From Streptomyces olivaceus (GTDB taxonomy: Bacteria; Actinomycetota; Actinomycetes; Streptomycetales; Streptomycetaceae), in assembly GCF_000721235.1 (NCBI RefSeq), contig NZ_JOFH01000009.1, forward strand, positions 124,001 to 188,000: a DNA stretch of 64,000 bases, read 5' to 3'. The position numbers were made by a program, and so were the translations under genes. How positions within the stretch are numbered: the first letter of the stretch is position 1; each line of letters begins with the position of its first letter. Under the pieces are notes generated by a model that saw only the letters and a list, made by a program, of their open reading frames with translations, did not search any database and was not told where the DNA came from. This document shows, piece by piece, positions 19,513-28,137 of the stretch.

Positions 19513-20301
19513 GTGGCGCATTCCGCCATGGCTGGTTCTGGTTGGGGGACGACCGAGGGTGACGATCCGCTCCAGACCGCGGTGTGGCGGCTGCGCTCGC
19601 GCGCCTGCTGGGCCGACGCGGCGGCGCTGCTGGAGCCGGTCACCGCGGACACCGCGTTGCAGCGGACGGCGCTGCTGGTGGAGCGGTGCCTCTACACCGA
19701 GCAGGGCTGGGCCGAGGCCGAGGACGCGCTGCGCACCTCCGAGGCGCTGGCCCACACCGACGAGGAGCGCGGGGCCGCCGCCTGTGAACGGGGGCAACTC
19801 GCGTACGCGGCCACGGTGCACGGGGTGCGCGACCGGTCCGACGAGGCGCGGTCCGCGCTGGGCCGGGCGGCGGCGCTGATCGCGCCGGGGGCGAAGGGGC
19901 GGGCGCTGCTGGACTTCCGGCGCGGGCTCCTCGCGGAGAACCTCACCGGGTCGCCGCAGGCCGCCCGGGCGGCGTACCGGCGCGCGCACGCCGGCGCGAC
20001 GGCCCACGCCGAGCCGCTGCTGCTCTCCTTCACCTGGCGGCATCTTGCCGAACTGGCCCTGCGGGAGGGGGAGTTGCCCGAGGCCCGGCACGGCTTCGCC
20101 GAGTCGCTGCGGATCCGCGAGGAGCTGGGGTACCTCGTCGGCACGGCACCCGCGCTGGCCTCGCTGGCCGACGCGGAGAGCGAACCGGAGGCGTCCCGGC
20201 TGCGCGAGGAGGCGCGCCGGCTGTTCCGGCTGCTGGGCGGAGTACCGACGTGGCTGGCCCGGCAACTGGCCCCGCCCGCGCCGGGGGCGGCCACGGCGTG
20301 A
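19513..20301 (+). CDS. Hypothetical TPR-like protein
   Basis: This 262-residue cytoplasmic protein is rich in Ala/Leu/Glu helices with repeat-like pairs (ERGQLAYAATVHG; FTWRHLAELALREGELPEARHGFAESLRIREELG), as in tetratricopeptide proteins. The GTG at 19513 has GGGGAGG 5 nt upstream; in-frame ATGs at 19489 and 19465 lack a site. It lies 150 nt after pucR and may be its own unit. No enzymatic motif is visible; a protein-binding role is inference. Confidence 0.7.
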   Translation: MAHSAMAGSGWGTTEGDDPLQTAVWRLRSRACWADAAALLEPVTADTALQRTALLVERCLYTEQGWAEAEDALRTSEALAHTDEERGAAACERGQLAYAATVHGVRDRSDEARSALGRAAALIAPGAKGRALLDFRRGLLAENLTGSPQAARAAYRRAHAGATAHAEPLLLSFTWRHLAELALREGELPEARHGFAESLRIREELGYLVGTAPALASLADAESEPEASRLREEARRLFRLLGGVPTWLARQLAPPAPGAATA

Positions 20302-20350
20302 CGGGCCAGGGGTGTGAGCGGCCCCGCCGCCGCGGGGTGCGCTGCGGCCG

Positions 20351-21013
20351 TCACGGGGACCTGCTCCAGCGCGGGGCCGTCGCCGCCCAGGCCTCGTCCC
20401 ACCCGGCGAGGTTGCGCCGGTGGAGCACCAGGCCGGTGGCGGCGTGGGCCGCGAGGCCCGCGAGGACGACGCCGAGAAAGGCGAGGACGGCCCAGCCCAT
20501 CGTGCGGCTGCGGATCTCCTCCGCGGCCAGCGGCGGCCCGGTGACCGCACCGTCCGCGTCGACCCAGACCAGGACGGTGGTGTCCGCGGACAGCCCCGGC
20601 TCGACCTCGGTCTTCCCGGTCCGGGGCGTTCCGTCGGGGCCGGTGAAGCGGACCGTGACCGGGTAGCGGACCTTCTTCGACTCGTCGGACCCCGGCCCGG
20701 GATGGCGCGGGGCGTCGTGGACGAGAACGGCGGGACGCTGGTCGCGGGTCCGCCTCTCGTGCTCGGCGGTGTCGCGGTAGTGGCGGTAGGCGCCGTCGCC
20801 GACCGCGAACATCGCGACCGGGGCGGCCACCAGGACGGCGAGGACGAGGCCGAGCGCGATCCAGGCGCGCAACCGGTCGCTGCGCCGCCGCAGCGGGTTG
20901 CGCCGCCACCTCCAGAACGGGAGGTACGGGTCCCGCCCCGGGGTGGGTTCGGGGTCGGGCTCCGGTTCGGGTACGGCGGGCGGTGGCTGAGCCGGGGGAA
21001 TCTCACCGGCCAC
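20351..21013 (-). CDS. Rv1733c-like membrane protein
   Basis: This 220-residue protein has a Pro-rich cytoplasmic N-terminus, NPLRRRSDRLRAWIALGLVLAVL (basic turn then TM1, residues about 45-70), an extracellular beta-rich domain with VTVRFTGPDG and TTVLVWVDADGAV, and a second TM near residue 175. This arrangement matches the mycobacterial Rv1733c family, conserved in Streptomyces and of unknown function. It is transcribed toward the TPR-like gene (convergent). Confidence 0.8.
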   Translation of the reverse strand: MAGEIPPAQPPPAVPEPEPDPEPTPGRDPYLPFWRWRRNPLRRRSDRLRAWIALGLVLAVLVAAPVAMFAVGDGAYRHYRDTAEHERRTRDQRPAVLVHDAPRHPGPGSDESKKVRYPVTVRFTGPDGTPRTGKTEVEPGLSADTTVLVWVDADGAVTGPPLAAEEIRSRTMGWAVLAFLGVVLAGLAAHAATGLVLHRRNLAGWDEAWAATAPRWSRSP

Positions 21014-21276
21014 GGTGCGCCTCCTCAGGGGGTCGGAACAGCCGTCGGCGCCCCTTCGACGGCGGGGCGGCGCGACGCGCGGGCGGGCGGGACGGCGCGG
21101 GCCGGGATGTCACGGGTACGGCCGGCGCCGGGGGCGGGGCGTCGCGGGTCGGGACGTCGGAACGTCCGGAAGTCGGGACGGCGGGACGGCGCGGGTACGG
21201 CCGGCGCCGGGGCGGGCGCCGGCCGTACGTGCGAGCCCCGGGCACCGGTCGGTGGCGGGGCCGGGGCCGGGCCGGG

Positions 21277-22095
21277 TCAGTGCGCGGTGTCGTCCGGCGG
21301 GTCCGTGCCCGTGGGGTGGGAGTGGACGCTCTCCAGGAGCTTGGCGGCACCGCGTACGGCGGCCGTGTGCGGGGCCGGCACGGCGCGTACCGGCGCGTGC
21401 AGCCGGTCGGCGAGGCGGCAGGTCAGCTCGGGACGCAGGGCGCCGCCGCCCGCGAGCAGCGGACCGCGGCCCAGCGCGTCGACCGCGAGGGACGTGCGGT
21501 CCTGCCGCAGCATCGAGGTCGTCATGTCGGCCAGCGCCTCGCCGATCCGCGCGGGCGGCGTCGCGGCATCGAGGTCGCCCGTGCCCAGCGCGGTGCGCCG
21601 GGCGTCGAAGACGGCGCCGTCCACCAGCAGCACCACCTCCGTGAGATGGGCGCCGATGTCCATCACGAGCAACGGCCGCGCCATGTCGGCGCCCGACCCG
21701 AGCGCCACGGCGCGGGCGCTCGGCACGGTCAGCACACTGCTGGGCCGCAGCACCTCCACCGCCGTGCGCGCCTCGTTGCGATAGGCGAACCCGTCCAGCA
21801 CCGGCGCGGTCACCACGACCACCGGCCGGGCGAAGCGCGGGAGGCGGTGGCCGAGCAGCCGGTCGAGCATCCGCGCCGTGCCCTGGGTGTCGACGATGGA
21901 GCCGCGCTGGATGGGGTAGACGGCGCCCGCACCGGGGAACGTCACCGTCGGCACGTCGAGGATCATGCCCCGCCCGGCGACCCAGGCGCGGGTACGGGCG
22001 CTGCCCATGTCGAGGGCGACGCCGCCGTACCGCCGGTGCAGCGGCCAGGGCCGGCGTCCGGTGAGAGCGGCACGGGGCCGGCGGACCGCGGTCAT
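21277..22095 (-). CDS. Short MreB/Mbl-like actin homologue
   Basis: This 272-residue protein has the actin/Hsp70 ATPase phosphate-1 motif GVALDMGSARTRAW, the phosphate-2 motif LLVMDIGAHLTEVVLL and an adenosine-like GRGPLLAGGGALRP. MreB is about 345 residues, so parts of the subdomains are missing. From memory, S. coelicolor has a third, shortened MreB-like protein (SCO6166) lacking subdomains IB and IIB, and this should be its orthologue. The ATG overlaps the stop of the TraR/DksA gene by 4 nt, so the two are co-translated. It may act with cell-wall or spore-wall machinery, but polymerisation cannot be assumed. Confidence 0.82.
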   Translation of the reverse strand: MTAVRRPRAALTGRRPWPLHRRYGGVALDMGSARTRAWVAGRGMILDVPTVTFPGAGAVYPIQRGSIVDTQGTARMLDRLLGHRLPRFARPVVVVTAPVLDGFAYRNEARTAVEVLRPSSVLTVPSARAVALGSGADMARPLLVMDIGAHLTEVVLLVDGAVFDARRTALGTGDLDAATPPARIGEALADMTTSMLRQDRTSLAVDALGRGPLLAGGGALRPELTCRLADRLHAPVRAVPAPHTAAVRGAAKLLESVHSHPTGTDPPDDTAH

Positions 22096-22553
22096 CGTTC
22101 CGCCTCCTGTTCCCGCACCCGCACGTGCACCTGCTGGCACCGCGCGCAGTAGCGGGCCTGCGGCACGATCAGCAGGCGCTCGCGGCCGACGGGGCGCCGG
22201 CACAGGTGGCAACGGCCGTAGCGGCCCTCGGCCATGCGTCCCAGCGCCGCCTCCACGTCGGCGAGGACCATGCGCGCGGAGGCCGCGAGCCCGGCTCCCG
22301 CCTCGCTCCCGGCGTCGGTGCCGGGCGGGGGCACCGCGAGCCGCCGCAGTTGCTCCTCGCAGAACAGCCGCTGCTCCTGAAGGTTCTCCCGGAGGGCCAC
22401 GAGGTCCTCGGGGGACAGAGGTGCCAGAGGTGCGAGGGGTGCCAGGGGGTGCGGAGAGGGCAGAGGCGGACGGGGCGACACGGGCGACGGGCCCGTGTCG
22501 TGGTCGGGAGCACGGTGGTGGGCGCGGTCGCCGATGGTCTGGTGGTTCACCAC
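22092..22553 (-). CDS. TraR/DksA-type zinc-finger protein (long form)
   Basis: This 153-residue protein has a low-complexity N-terminus (PLAPLAPLAPL), a coiled-coil segment (EDLVALRENLQEQRLFCEEQL) and a C-terminal C4 zinc finger, CHLCRRPVGRERLL ... YCARC. DksA proteins bind the RNA polymerase secondary channel and change promoter response to ppGpp. I use the GTG at 22553, preceded by GAGGGGTGAA; the GTG at 22550 is equally possible. The frame is open much further upstream. It is coupled to the MreB-like gene by a 4-nt overlap. Confidence 0.82.
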   Translation of the reverse strand: MVNHQTIGDRAHHRAPDHDTGPSPVSPRPPLPSPHPLAPLAPLAPLSPEDLVALRENLQEQRLFCEEQLRRLAVPPPGTDAGSEAGAGLAASARMVLADVEAALGRMAEGRYGRCHLCRRPVGRERLLIVPQARYCARCQQVHVRVREQEAER

Positions 22554-22606
22554 TTCACCCCTCGGGGCAGGGCGGGAGACGGAGACGGGACGGAGGATGC
22601 GAAGGG

Positions 22607-22933
22607 TCAGGTGGCGGCCCGGCGCTGGCAGGCGACGCAGTACCGCGTGTAGGGAAGGATCTCCAGGCGCTCCCCCGGCACGGGCTTGCCGCACCCCGTG
22701 CAGTTGCCGTAGGTGCCGGCGTCCACCCGGGCGAAGGCCTCGTCGATCTCCTTGAGCACCCGCGCGATGGCGGCCTGCTGAGCGGACATCAGCTGGTCGT
22801 CCACCTGGCCGCTCTCACCGAGGGCCTGGAGCTGGGTCATCCGGGTACTGCGGGCGTGTTCGAGGCGCTGACGCGCCTCGTGAGCGGTCAGCCGCTCCGG
22901 ACGGGGTTCGGTACGGGAAGCGTCGAGCGACAC
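22607..22933 (-). CDS. TraR/DksA-type zinc-finger protein (short form)
   Basis: This 108-residue protein has coiled coil (HEARQRLEHARSTRMTQLQAL) and C4 finger (CTGCGKPVPGERLEILPYTRYCVAC) of the TraR/DksA family, with the IDEAFARVDAGTYGNC linker typical of the family. The GTG at 22933 has AAGGGA 7 nt upstream. It lies 53 nt before the second DksA gene on the same strand. Two adjacent DksA-like genes suggest duplication; they share less than half their residues by eye. Confidence 0.87.
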   Translation of the reverse strand: MSLDASRTEPRPERLTAHEARQRLEHARSTRMTQLQALGESGQVDDQLMSAQQAAIARVLKEIDEAFARVDAGTYGNCTGCGKPVPGERLEILPYTRYCVACQRRAAT

Positions 22934-23272
22934 GGTGAGTCCCTTTCTCGGCAGGGCCGTGGGTACGGCGGAGGCCGGGCCGAATCGGACCCGGTCGTCG
23001 TCAACCATGGACGGGCCGGAAGGGGAAACCCATCGGGCGCAGGACCCATTTGCCCGGGGACACGGGATCCACTCGGCGTCCCGCGGACGCGGCCATATGG
23101 GTGCCCCGTGACGGGGAAATGGGGGTCGGAACCCATCGACTCCGCGGGGTCGGGCGGGTCACGCTGGTCGCTTGCTCGGTCGCTACCTGGGCCGCAGCTC
23201 CCACCGAGGGTGCGCGATGACCGACAGTAGAGGCGTACCAGTCGACACGTCGCTGAAGGAGGCGTACCCCCG

Positions 23273-24232
23273 GTGTCCCTGTTCTGGCGGATCTTCGGGC
23301 TCAACGCGGTGGTGCTGGGCTTCGCCACGGCGCTGCTGCTGTGGGCCCCGGTGACCGTCTCCGTACCGATCCTGCTGACCGAGGCCGTCGTCCTGGTGGT
23401 CGGCATGAGCGTCATGCTGGTGGCCAACGGCGCGCTGCTGCGCTGGGGTCTGGCGCCGCTGGAGCGGCTCACCAGGGTGATGACCACGGTCGACCTGCTG
23501 CGCCCCGGCCAGCGGCTGCCGGTGGCCGGTTCCGGCGGCGGCGAGGTGCCCGAGCTGATCCGCACGTTCAACGCCATGCTGGAGCGCCTGGAGCACGAGC
23601 GGGCCACCAGCACCGCGCGGGTGCTGACCGCCCAGGAGGCGGAGCGGCGCCGTATCGCGCAGGAGCTGCACGACGAGGTCGGGCAGAGCATGACGGCGAT
23701 CCTGCTGGTCCTGGGGCGGGCGGCGGACGACGCCGAGCAGCCGCTGCGCGACGAACTCCACCAGGCGCAGGAGATCACCCGGGAGAGCCTGGACGAGGTC
23801 CGCCGCCTGGTCCGCCGGCTGCGGCCCGGGGTGCTGGACGACCTCGGTCTGATCAGCGCGCTGTCCTCCCTCACCCACGACTTCGCCACCCACACGGGCC
23901 TGCGGGTGGTACGCCGTTTCGACCCCGACCTGCCCGCCCTGGACCCGGAGACCGAACTGGTCCTCTACCGGGTGGCGCAGGAGGGCCTGACCAACACCGC
24001 CCGCCACGCGGACGCCGCGCGGGTGGAGGTGAGCCTGGCCCCGGCGGGCGGAGCGGTGACCCTCACCATCGCCGACGACGGCCGCGGCATCGAGGCGGCC
24101 TGCGAGGGCGCCGGCATCCGCGGCATGCGGGAGCGCGTCCTGCTCATCGGCGCCGCCCTCGACATCACCTCGGCGCCCGGCGCCGGCACCCGCATCCGCC
24201 TCACCGCACCCGTCCCCAGGAAGCAGCACTGA
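23273..24232 (+). CDS. NarL-type sensor histidine kinase
   Basis: This 319-residue kinase has two N-terminal TM helices (about residues 5-25 and 35-58), a HAMP region (LLRWGLAPLERLTRVM), and a HisKA_3 dimer/phosphoacceptor domain with RRIAQELHDEVGQSM, whose His is phosphorylated. The HATPase domain has LYRVAQEGLTNTARHA (N box) and DDGRGI and GIRGMRERV. GTG at 23273 has AAGGAGG 8 nt upstream. The response regulator gene follows after 2 nt. It senses an unknown signal at the membrane with almost no extracytoplasmic loop. Confidence 0.9.
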   Translation: MSLFWRIFGLNAVVLGFATALLLWAPVTVSVPILLTEAVVLVVGMSVMLVANGALLRWGLAPLERLTRVMTTVDLLRPGQRLPVAGSGGGEVPELIRTFNAMLERLEHERATSTARVLTAQEAERRRIAQELHDEVGQSMTAILLVLGRAADDAEQPLRDELHQAQEITRESLDEVRRLVRRLRPGVLDDLGLISALSSLTHDFATHTGLRVVRRFDPDLPALDPETELVLYRVAQEGLTNTARHADAARVEVSLAPAGGAVTLTIADDGRGIEAACEGAGIRGMRERVLLIGAALDITSAPGAGTRIRLTAPVPRKQH

Positions 24233-24234
24233 CC

Positions 24235-24996
24235 ATGTCCGAGCCGACCTCGCCCGAACCCTCCGCCGCGTCCGACGCGTTCGCCTCCGCCGCGTCCGAC
24301 GTGTCCGTCTCCGCCGCGCCCGGCCCGTCCGCCGCCGCGACCGCCCCGTCGAGGATCCGTATCCTGCTCGCCGACGACCACGCGCTGGTACGCCGCGGTG
24401 TGCGCCTCATCCTCGACCGGGAGCCGGACCTGGAGGTGGTCGCCGAGGCCGGGGACGGTGCGGAGGCCATCGACATGGCGCGGGCGCACGAGGCCGATCT
24501 CGCGGTCCTGGACATCGCGATGCCCCGGCTCACCGGCCTCCAGGCGGCCCGCGAGCTGGCCGCGCTGAAGCCGGGGCTGCGCATCCTGATGCTGACGATG
24601 CACGACAACGAGCAGTACCTCTTCCAGGCGCTGAAGTCGGGGGCCTGCGGATACGTGCTGAAGTCCGTCGCCGACCGCGACCTGGTCGCCGCCTGCCGGG
24701 CCGCGATGCGCGACGAGCCCTTCCTGTACCCGGGCGCGGTGACCGCGCTGATCCGCAACTACCTGGACCGGGTCCGGCACGGCGAGGAGAACGCCGACCA
24801 CATCCTCACCCCGCGCGAGGAGGAGGTCCTCAAGCTCGTCGCCGAGGGGCACTCCTCGAAGGAGATCGCCGAGATCCTCTTCATCAGCATCAAGACCGTC
24901 CAGCGGCACCGGGCGAACCTCCTGCACAAGCTCGGCCTGCGCGACCGTCTGGACCTGACCCGGTACGCCATCCGCGCCGGGCTCATCGAACCCTGA
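24235..24996 (+). CDS. NarL/LuxR-type response regulator
   Basis: This 253-residue regulator has an Ala/Ser/Pro-rich N-terminal extension of about 40 residues, then a receiver (IRILLADDHALVRRG; phospho-Asp in LAVLDIAMPRLTG; K in YVLKSV) and a LuxR HTH (LTPREEEVLKLVAEGHSSKEIAEILFISIKTVQRHRANLLHKL). It forms a pair with the kinase 2 nt upstream. The extension is not part of the fold; a start nearer SRIRILLADD would lack an RBS. Confidence 0.9.
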   Translation: MSEPTSPEPSAASDAFASAASDVSVSAAPGPSAAATAPSRIRILLADDHALVRRGVRLILDREPDLEVVAEAGDGAEAIDMARAHEADLAVLDIAMPRLTGLQAARELAALKPGLRILMLTMHDNEQYLFQALKSGACGYVLKSVADRDLVAACRAAMRDEPFLYPGAVTALIRNYLDRVRHGEENADHILTPREEEVLKLVAEGHSSKEIAEILFISIKTVQRHRANLLHKLGLRDRLDLTRYAIRAGLIEP

Positions 24997-25015
24997 CGGT
25001 CCGCCCCACGAACCG

Positions 25016-25056
25016 CCCGGGGCTTCGGCCGCCCACTCCCCGGCCGGAGCCCCGGG
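25016..25056 (+). terminator. Hairpin terminator after the two-component operon
   Basis: CCCGGGGCTTCGGCCG pairs with CGGCCGGAGCCCCGGG with one G-U pair, leaving a 9-nt loop. It starts 20 nt after the response-regulator stop. Confidence 0.65.
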
Positions 25057-25110
25057 CTCCGCCCCGCACCACCTCGCCAGGAAACTTAGAACCAAGAAGG
25101 GGGACGGTGC

Positions 25111-25611
25111 ATGCGCCCCGAACACGACACCGCCCCCGCACACGACACCGCCCCCGCACACCGCGCCGCCCGCACGCACCGCGGCACTCCCCCGCGCCGT
25201 CCCGCGCCCCGCACCGCCCCGCACCGCACGGCCGCCACCGCGCTCGGCGTCCTGCTCGCCGTTCTGCTGGCCCTGGTGCCGGCCTGGCCGGCGGCCGGGG
25301 CACAGGCAGCACCGCAGGCCGGCGGAGCCGCACCCGTCGCCGCGGGGGCGGCCGTACCCCACCCCGACCTCGACCTCCACGCCGACGACGGCTGTACGCC
25401 CGTCTGCGCCTCACCGGTCAGGGCCCGCCACGACCACCTGGGCGAGCGCCCGACGGCGCCGGACCACCACGCGGCCGCCGCCGCGCGCGGTACGGGCACG
25501 GTCGCCCGCATCCTCACGCGCACCTCGGCGGCGCCCGGACCGGTGCTCGTCTCCCCCGGCCGCGCGAGCCACGACAGCGGGCGGGCGCCTCCGGGGCCCT
25601 CCGGCATCTGA
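25111..25611 (+). CDS. Exported His/Pro-rich small protein upstream of SecDF
   Basis: This 166-residue protein opens with repeated EHDTAPAHDTAPAHRAAR, then a basic stretch and a hydrophobic core (ALGVLLAVLLALVPAWPAAGAQA, here residues about 45-67) that looks like a signal peptide with AQA cleavage or a single anchor. The rest is rich in His, Ala and Pro with one Cys pair (CTPVC). AAGGGGGACG lies before the ATG. It precedes secDF by 77 nt, on the same strand. No family is recognised; His and Cys suggest metal binding, as inference. Confidence 0.65.
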   Translation: MRPEHDTAPAHDTAPAHRAARTHRGTPPRRPAPRTAPHRTAATALGVLLAVLLALVPAWPAAGAQAAPQAGGAAPVAAGAAVPHPDLDLHADDGCTPVCASPVRARHDHLGERPTAPDHHAAAAARGTGTVARILTRTSAAPGPVLVSPGRASHDSGRAPPGPSGI

Positions 25612-25688
25612 GACACCCGAACCCTTTTCCCTTCCCCCGCCGCGGCCGCGCTCGGCCGCCGCCGCGGTGTGCCCGCCGGAGGCCCGCG

Positions 25689-28091
25689 TTGAACCGTTCA
25701 CGCTCCCGTACCCGCACCCGTCCACGCATCCGTCCACGCACCCGGTCCCGGACCGGCGGCTCGCGCGTCCGCGCGCTGCTCGCCCTGGCCGTGCTGGCGG
25801 CGTCCGTGGCCATCGCCCTGACCATGCCGGTCCGCCTCGGACTCGACCTGCGCGGCGGCACCCAGATCGTGCTGGAGACCAAGTCCACCGCCACCACCGA
25901 GGCCGACCGCGAGGCCACCGACCGCACCGTGGAGGTGCTGCGCGGCCGCATCGACGCGCTCGGGGTCGCCGAGCCGACCATCGTCCGCTCCGGCGACAAC
26001 CGCGTCGTCGTCGAACTGCCCGGCGTACAGGATCCGAAGCAGGCCGCCGACGTACTGGGCCGCACCGCGCAGCTCACCGTCCACCCGGTGCTCGGCCCGG
26101 CCGGGGAGACCGGTGACGCGGCCGGGGAGGCCGGAGACGGCGAGCGCGTGCTGCCGGACGAGTCGGGGCAGTCCCTGCGGCTCGCGGCGGCCGCCCTCAC
26201 CGGGCAGGACGTCAAGGGCGCCGACGCCCTGTTCGACCAGCAGAACGGCGCCGGGTGGCACGTCACCGTCGACTTCAAGGACGCGGGCAGCGACCGCTGG
26301 GCCCGGGTGACCGGCGAGGCCGCCTGCCATCCGGCCGGTGATCCCCAGCGCCGGGTCGCCATCGTGCTCGACGAGAAGATCATCTCCTCGCCGCAGGTCG
26401 ACCCCTCCGTGGCCTGCGGGGCGGGCATCTCCGGTGGCTCCACGCAGATCACCGGCTCCTTCGACGACGCCGAGGCCCGCGAACTGGCGCTGCTGATCAA
26501 GGGCGGCGCCCTGCCCGTACCGGTCGAGACCGTCGAGCAGCGCACCATCGGCGCCACGCTGGGCGACGAGGCGATCTCGGCCGGCGCCTGGGCCGCCGTC
26601 ATCGGCACCGCGCTGACGGCGCTGTTCATCATCGTCGTCTACCGGCTGATGGGCGCCCTGGCGACCGTGGCGCTGCTCTGCTACGGCCTGATCTCCTACG
26701 CCGGCCTGGCCGCGCTCGGCGCGACCCTGACTCTGCCGGGCCTCGCGGGCTTCGTGCTGGCGATCGGCATGGCGGTGGACGCCAACGTCCTGGTGTTCGA
26801 ACGGGCGCGTGAGGAGCAGGCCGCCCGCACCCGTCCCAGTACCCGCGCCGCGCTGACCGAGGGCTTCCGCAGCGCCTTCAGCGCGATCGCCGACTCGAAC
26901 ATCACCACGCTGATCGCCGCCGCCCTGCTGTTCTTCCTGGCCTCGGGGCCCGTGAAGGGCTTCGGCGTCACGCTCGGCATCGGTGTGCTGGCCTCGATGG
27001 TCAGCGCGCTGGTGATCACCCGGGTGCTCGCCGAGTTCGCCGCGAGCCGCCCGGCCGTCTACCGCCGCCCGCGGATCACCGGCATCGCGGGCACCGGCCC
27101 GGTCCGTGACGCCCTGCTGCGCCGCAACCCCTTCCTGATGCGCCGGCCGCGCCGCTGGCTGGCCGCCTCGCTGGTGGTCCTGGTGGCGGCGGGCTCCGGC
27201 GTCCTGGTCCGCGGGCTGAACTTCGGCATCGAGTTCACCGGCGGACGGCTCATCGAGTACTCCACCGCGACCCAGGTCGACCCCGACCGGGCCCGGGACG
27301 CCCTCGCCGACGCGGGCTTCCCGCGCGCCGTCGTCCAGTCCTCCGGCGACGGCGACCTCACCGTGCGCACCGAGGAGCTGACCGACGCGGAGGCGGCGAC
27401 CGTCACCGAGACCGTCGCCGGGATGGGCGGCGACACGGAGAAGGTCCGCGACGAGCTGATCGGCCCGAGCCTCGGCGAGGAGCTGCGCCGGGACGCGCTG
27501 ATCGCCCTGGGCCTGGCCCTGGGCGCCCAGCTGCTGTACCTCGCGGCCCGCTTCCGCCTGCTGTTCGGCACGGCGGCGGTCAGCGCGCTCGCCCACGACG
27601 TGATCATCCTGGTCGGCGTGTTCGCCTGGCTGGGCAAGCCGATCGACGGGGTCTTCCTGGCCGCGCTGCTGACGGTGATCGGCTACTCGGTCAACGACTC
27701 GGTGGTCCTCTTCGACCGCGTGCGCGAACTGCTCGGCCGGGAGCGGAAGACCCCGTTCGACAGGCTGACCAACGACGCGATCCTGCAGACCCTGCCCCGC
27801 ACGGTCAACACGGGTATGGGCGCCGTCCTCATCCTCGCCTCGCTCGCCGTGCTCGCCGACGACTCGCTCACCGACTTCGCCCTCGCGCTGCTGATCGGCG
27901 TGGCCGTCGGGACGTACTCCTCGGTCTTCGCCGCCTCCCCGCTGGCCGTCGAACTGCACGGCCGCGGGAGCCGTCCCGGGCGCCGCGGCGGCCGGGGCGG
28001 CGGGAAGGGGGCGAAGAGCAGCCCGGACGGGAAGCGGATGCCGGAGAGCCGCACCGAACGGCCCGAGGCCGCACCGGCGAAGGGCTCCTGA
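25689..28091 (+). CDS. secDF: Single-chain SecDF protein-export translocase subunit
   Basis: This 800-residue protein fuses SecD and SecF, which use the proton gradient to pull secreted proteins out of SecYEG. The SecD half has the D1 motif LGLDLRGGTQIVLE and the D5/D6 motifs (AIGMAVDANVLVFERARE); the SecF half starts near residue 490 (FGIEFTGGRLIEY) and has TVIGYSVNDSVVLFDRVRE and TVNTGMGAVL. About twelve TM segments. The frame is open far upstream inside another gene; the TTG at 25689 with GGAGG 6 nt upstream gives LNRSRSRTRTRPRI, a very basic cytoplasmic head. Streptomyces also has separate SecD and SecF, so this is a second set. Confidence 0.9.
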   Translation: MNRSRSRTRTRPRIRPRTRSRTGGSRVRALLALAVLAASVAIALTMPVRLGLDLRGGTQIVLETKSTATTEADREATDRTVEVLRGRIDALGVAEPTIVRSGDNRVVVELPGVQDPKQAADVLGRTAQLTVHPVLGPAGETGDAAGEAGDGERVLPDESGQSLRLAAAALTGQDVKGADALFDQQNGAGWHVTVDFKDAGSDRWARVTGEAACHPAGDPQRRVAIVLDEKIISSPQVDPSVACGAGISGGSTQITGSFDDAEARELALLIKGGALPVPVETVEQRTIGATLGDEAISAGAWAAVIGTALTALFIIVVYRLMGALATVALLCYGLISYAGLAALGATLTLPGLAGFVLAIGMAVDANVLVFERAREEQAARTRPSTRAALTEGFRSAFSAIADSNITTLIAAALLFFLASGPVKGFGVTLGIGVLASMVSALVITRVLAEFAASRPAVYRRPRITGIAGTGPVRDALLRRNPFLMRRPRRWLAASLVVLVAAGSGVLVRGLNFGIEFTGGRLIEYSTATQVDPDRARDALADAGFPRAVVQSSGDGDLTVRTEELTDAEAATVTETVAGMGGDTEKVRDELIGPSLGEELRRDALIALGLALGAQLLYLAARFRLLFGTAAVSALAHDVIILVGVFAWLGKPIDGVFLAALLTVIGYSVNDSVVLFDRVRELLGRERKTPFDRLTNDAILQTLPRTVNTGMGAVLILASLAVLADDSLTDFALALLIGVAVGTYSSVFAASPLAVELHGRGSRPGRRGGRGGGKGAKSSPDGKRMPESRTERPEAAPAKGS

Positions 28092-28137
28092 GGCCGGACC
28101 GGTCCCGAACGGAGGCTCCTGCGGGCCACCGGACTCC

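Noticed and set aside
25107..25688. Extension of secDF upstream to 25107
   Set aside because: Lies in another frame over a separate gene with its own RBS; the TTG at 25689 has GGAGG.
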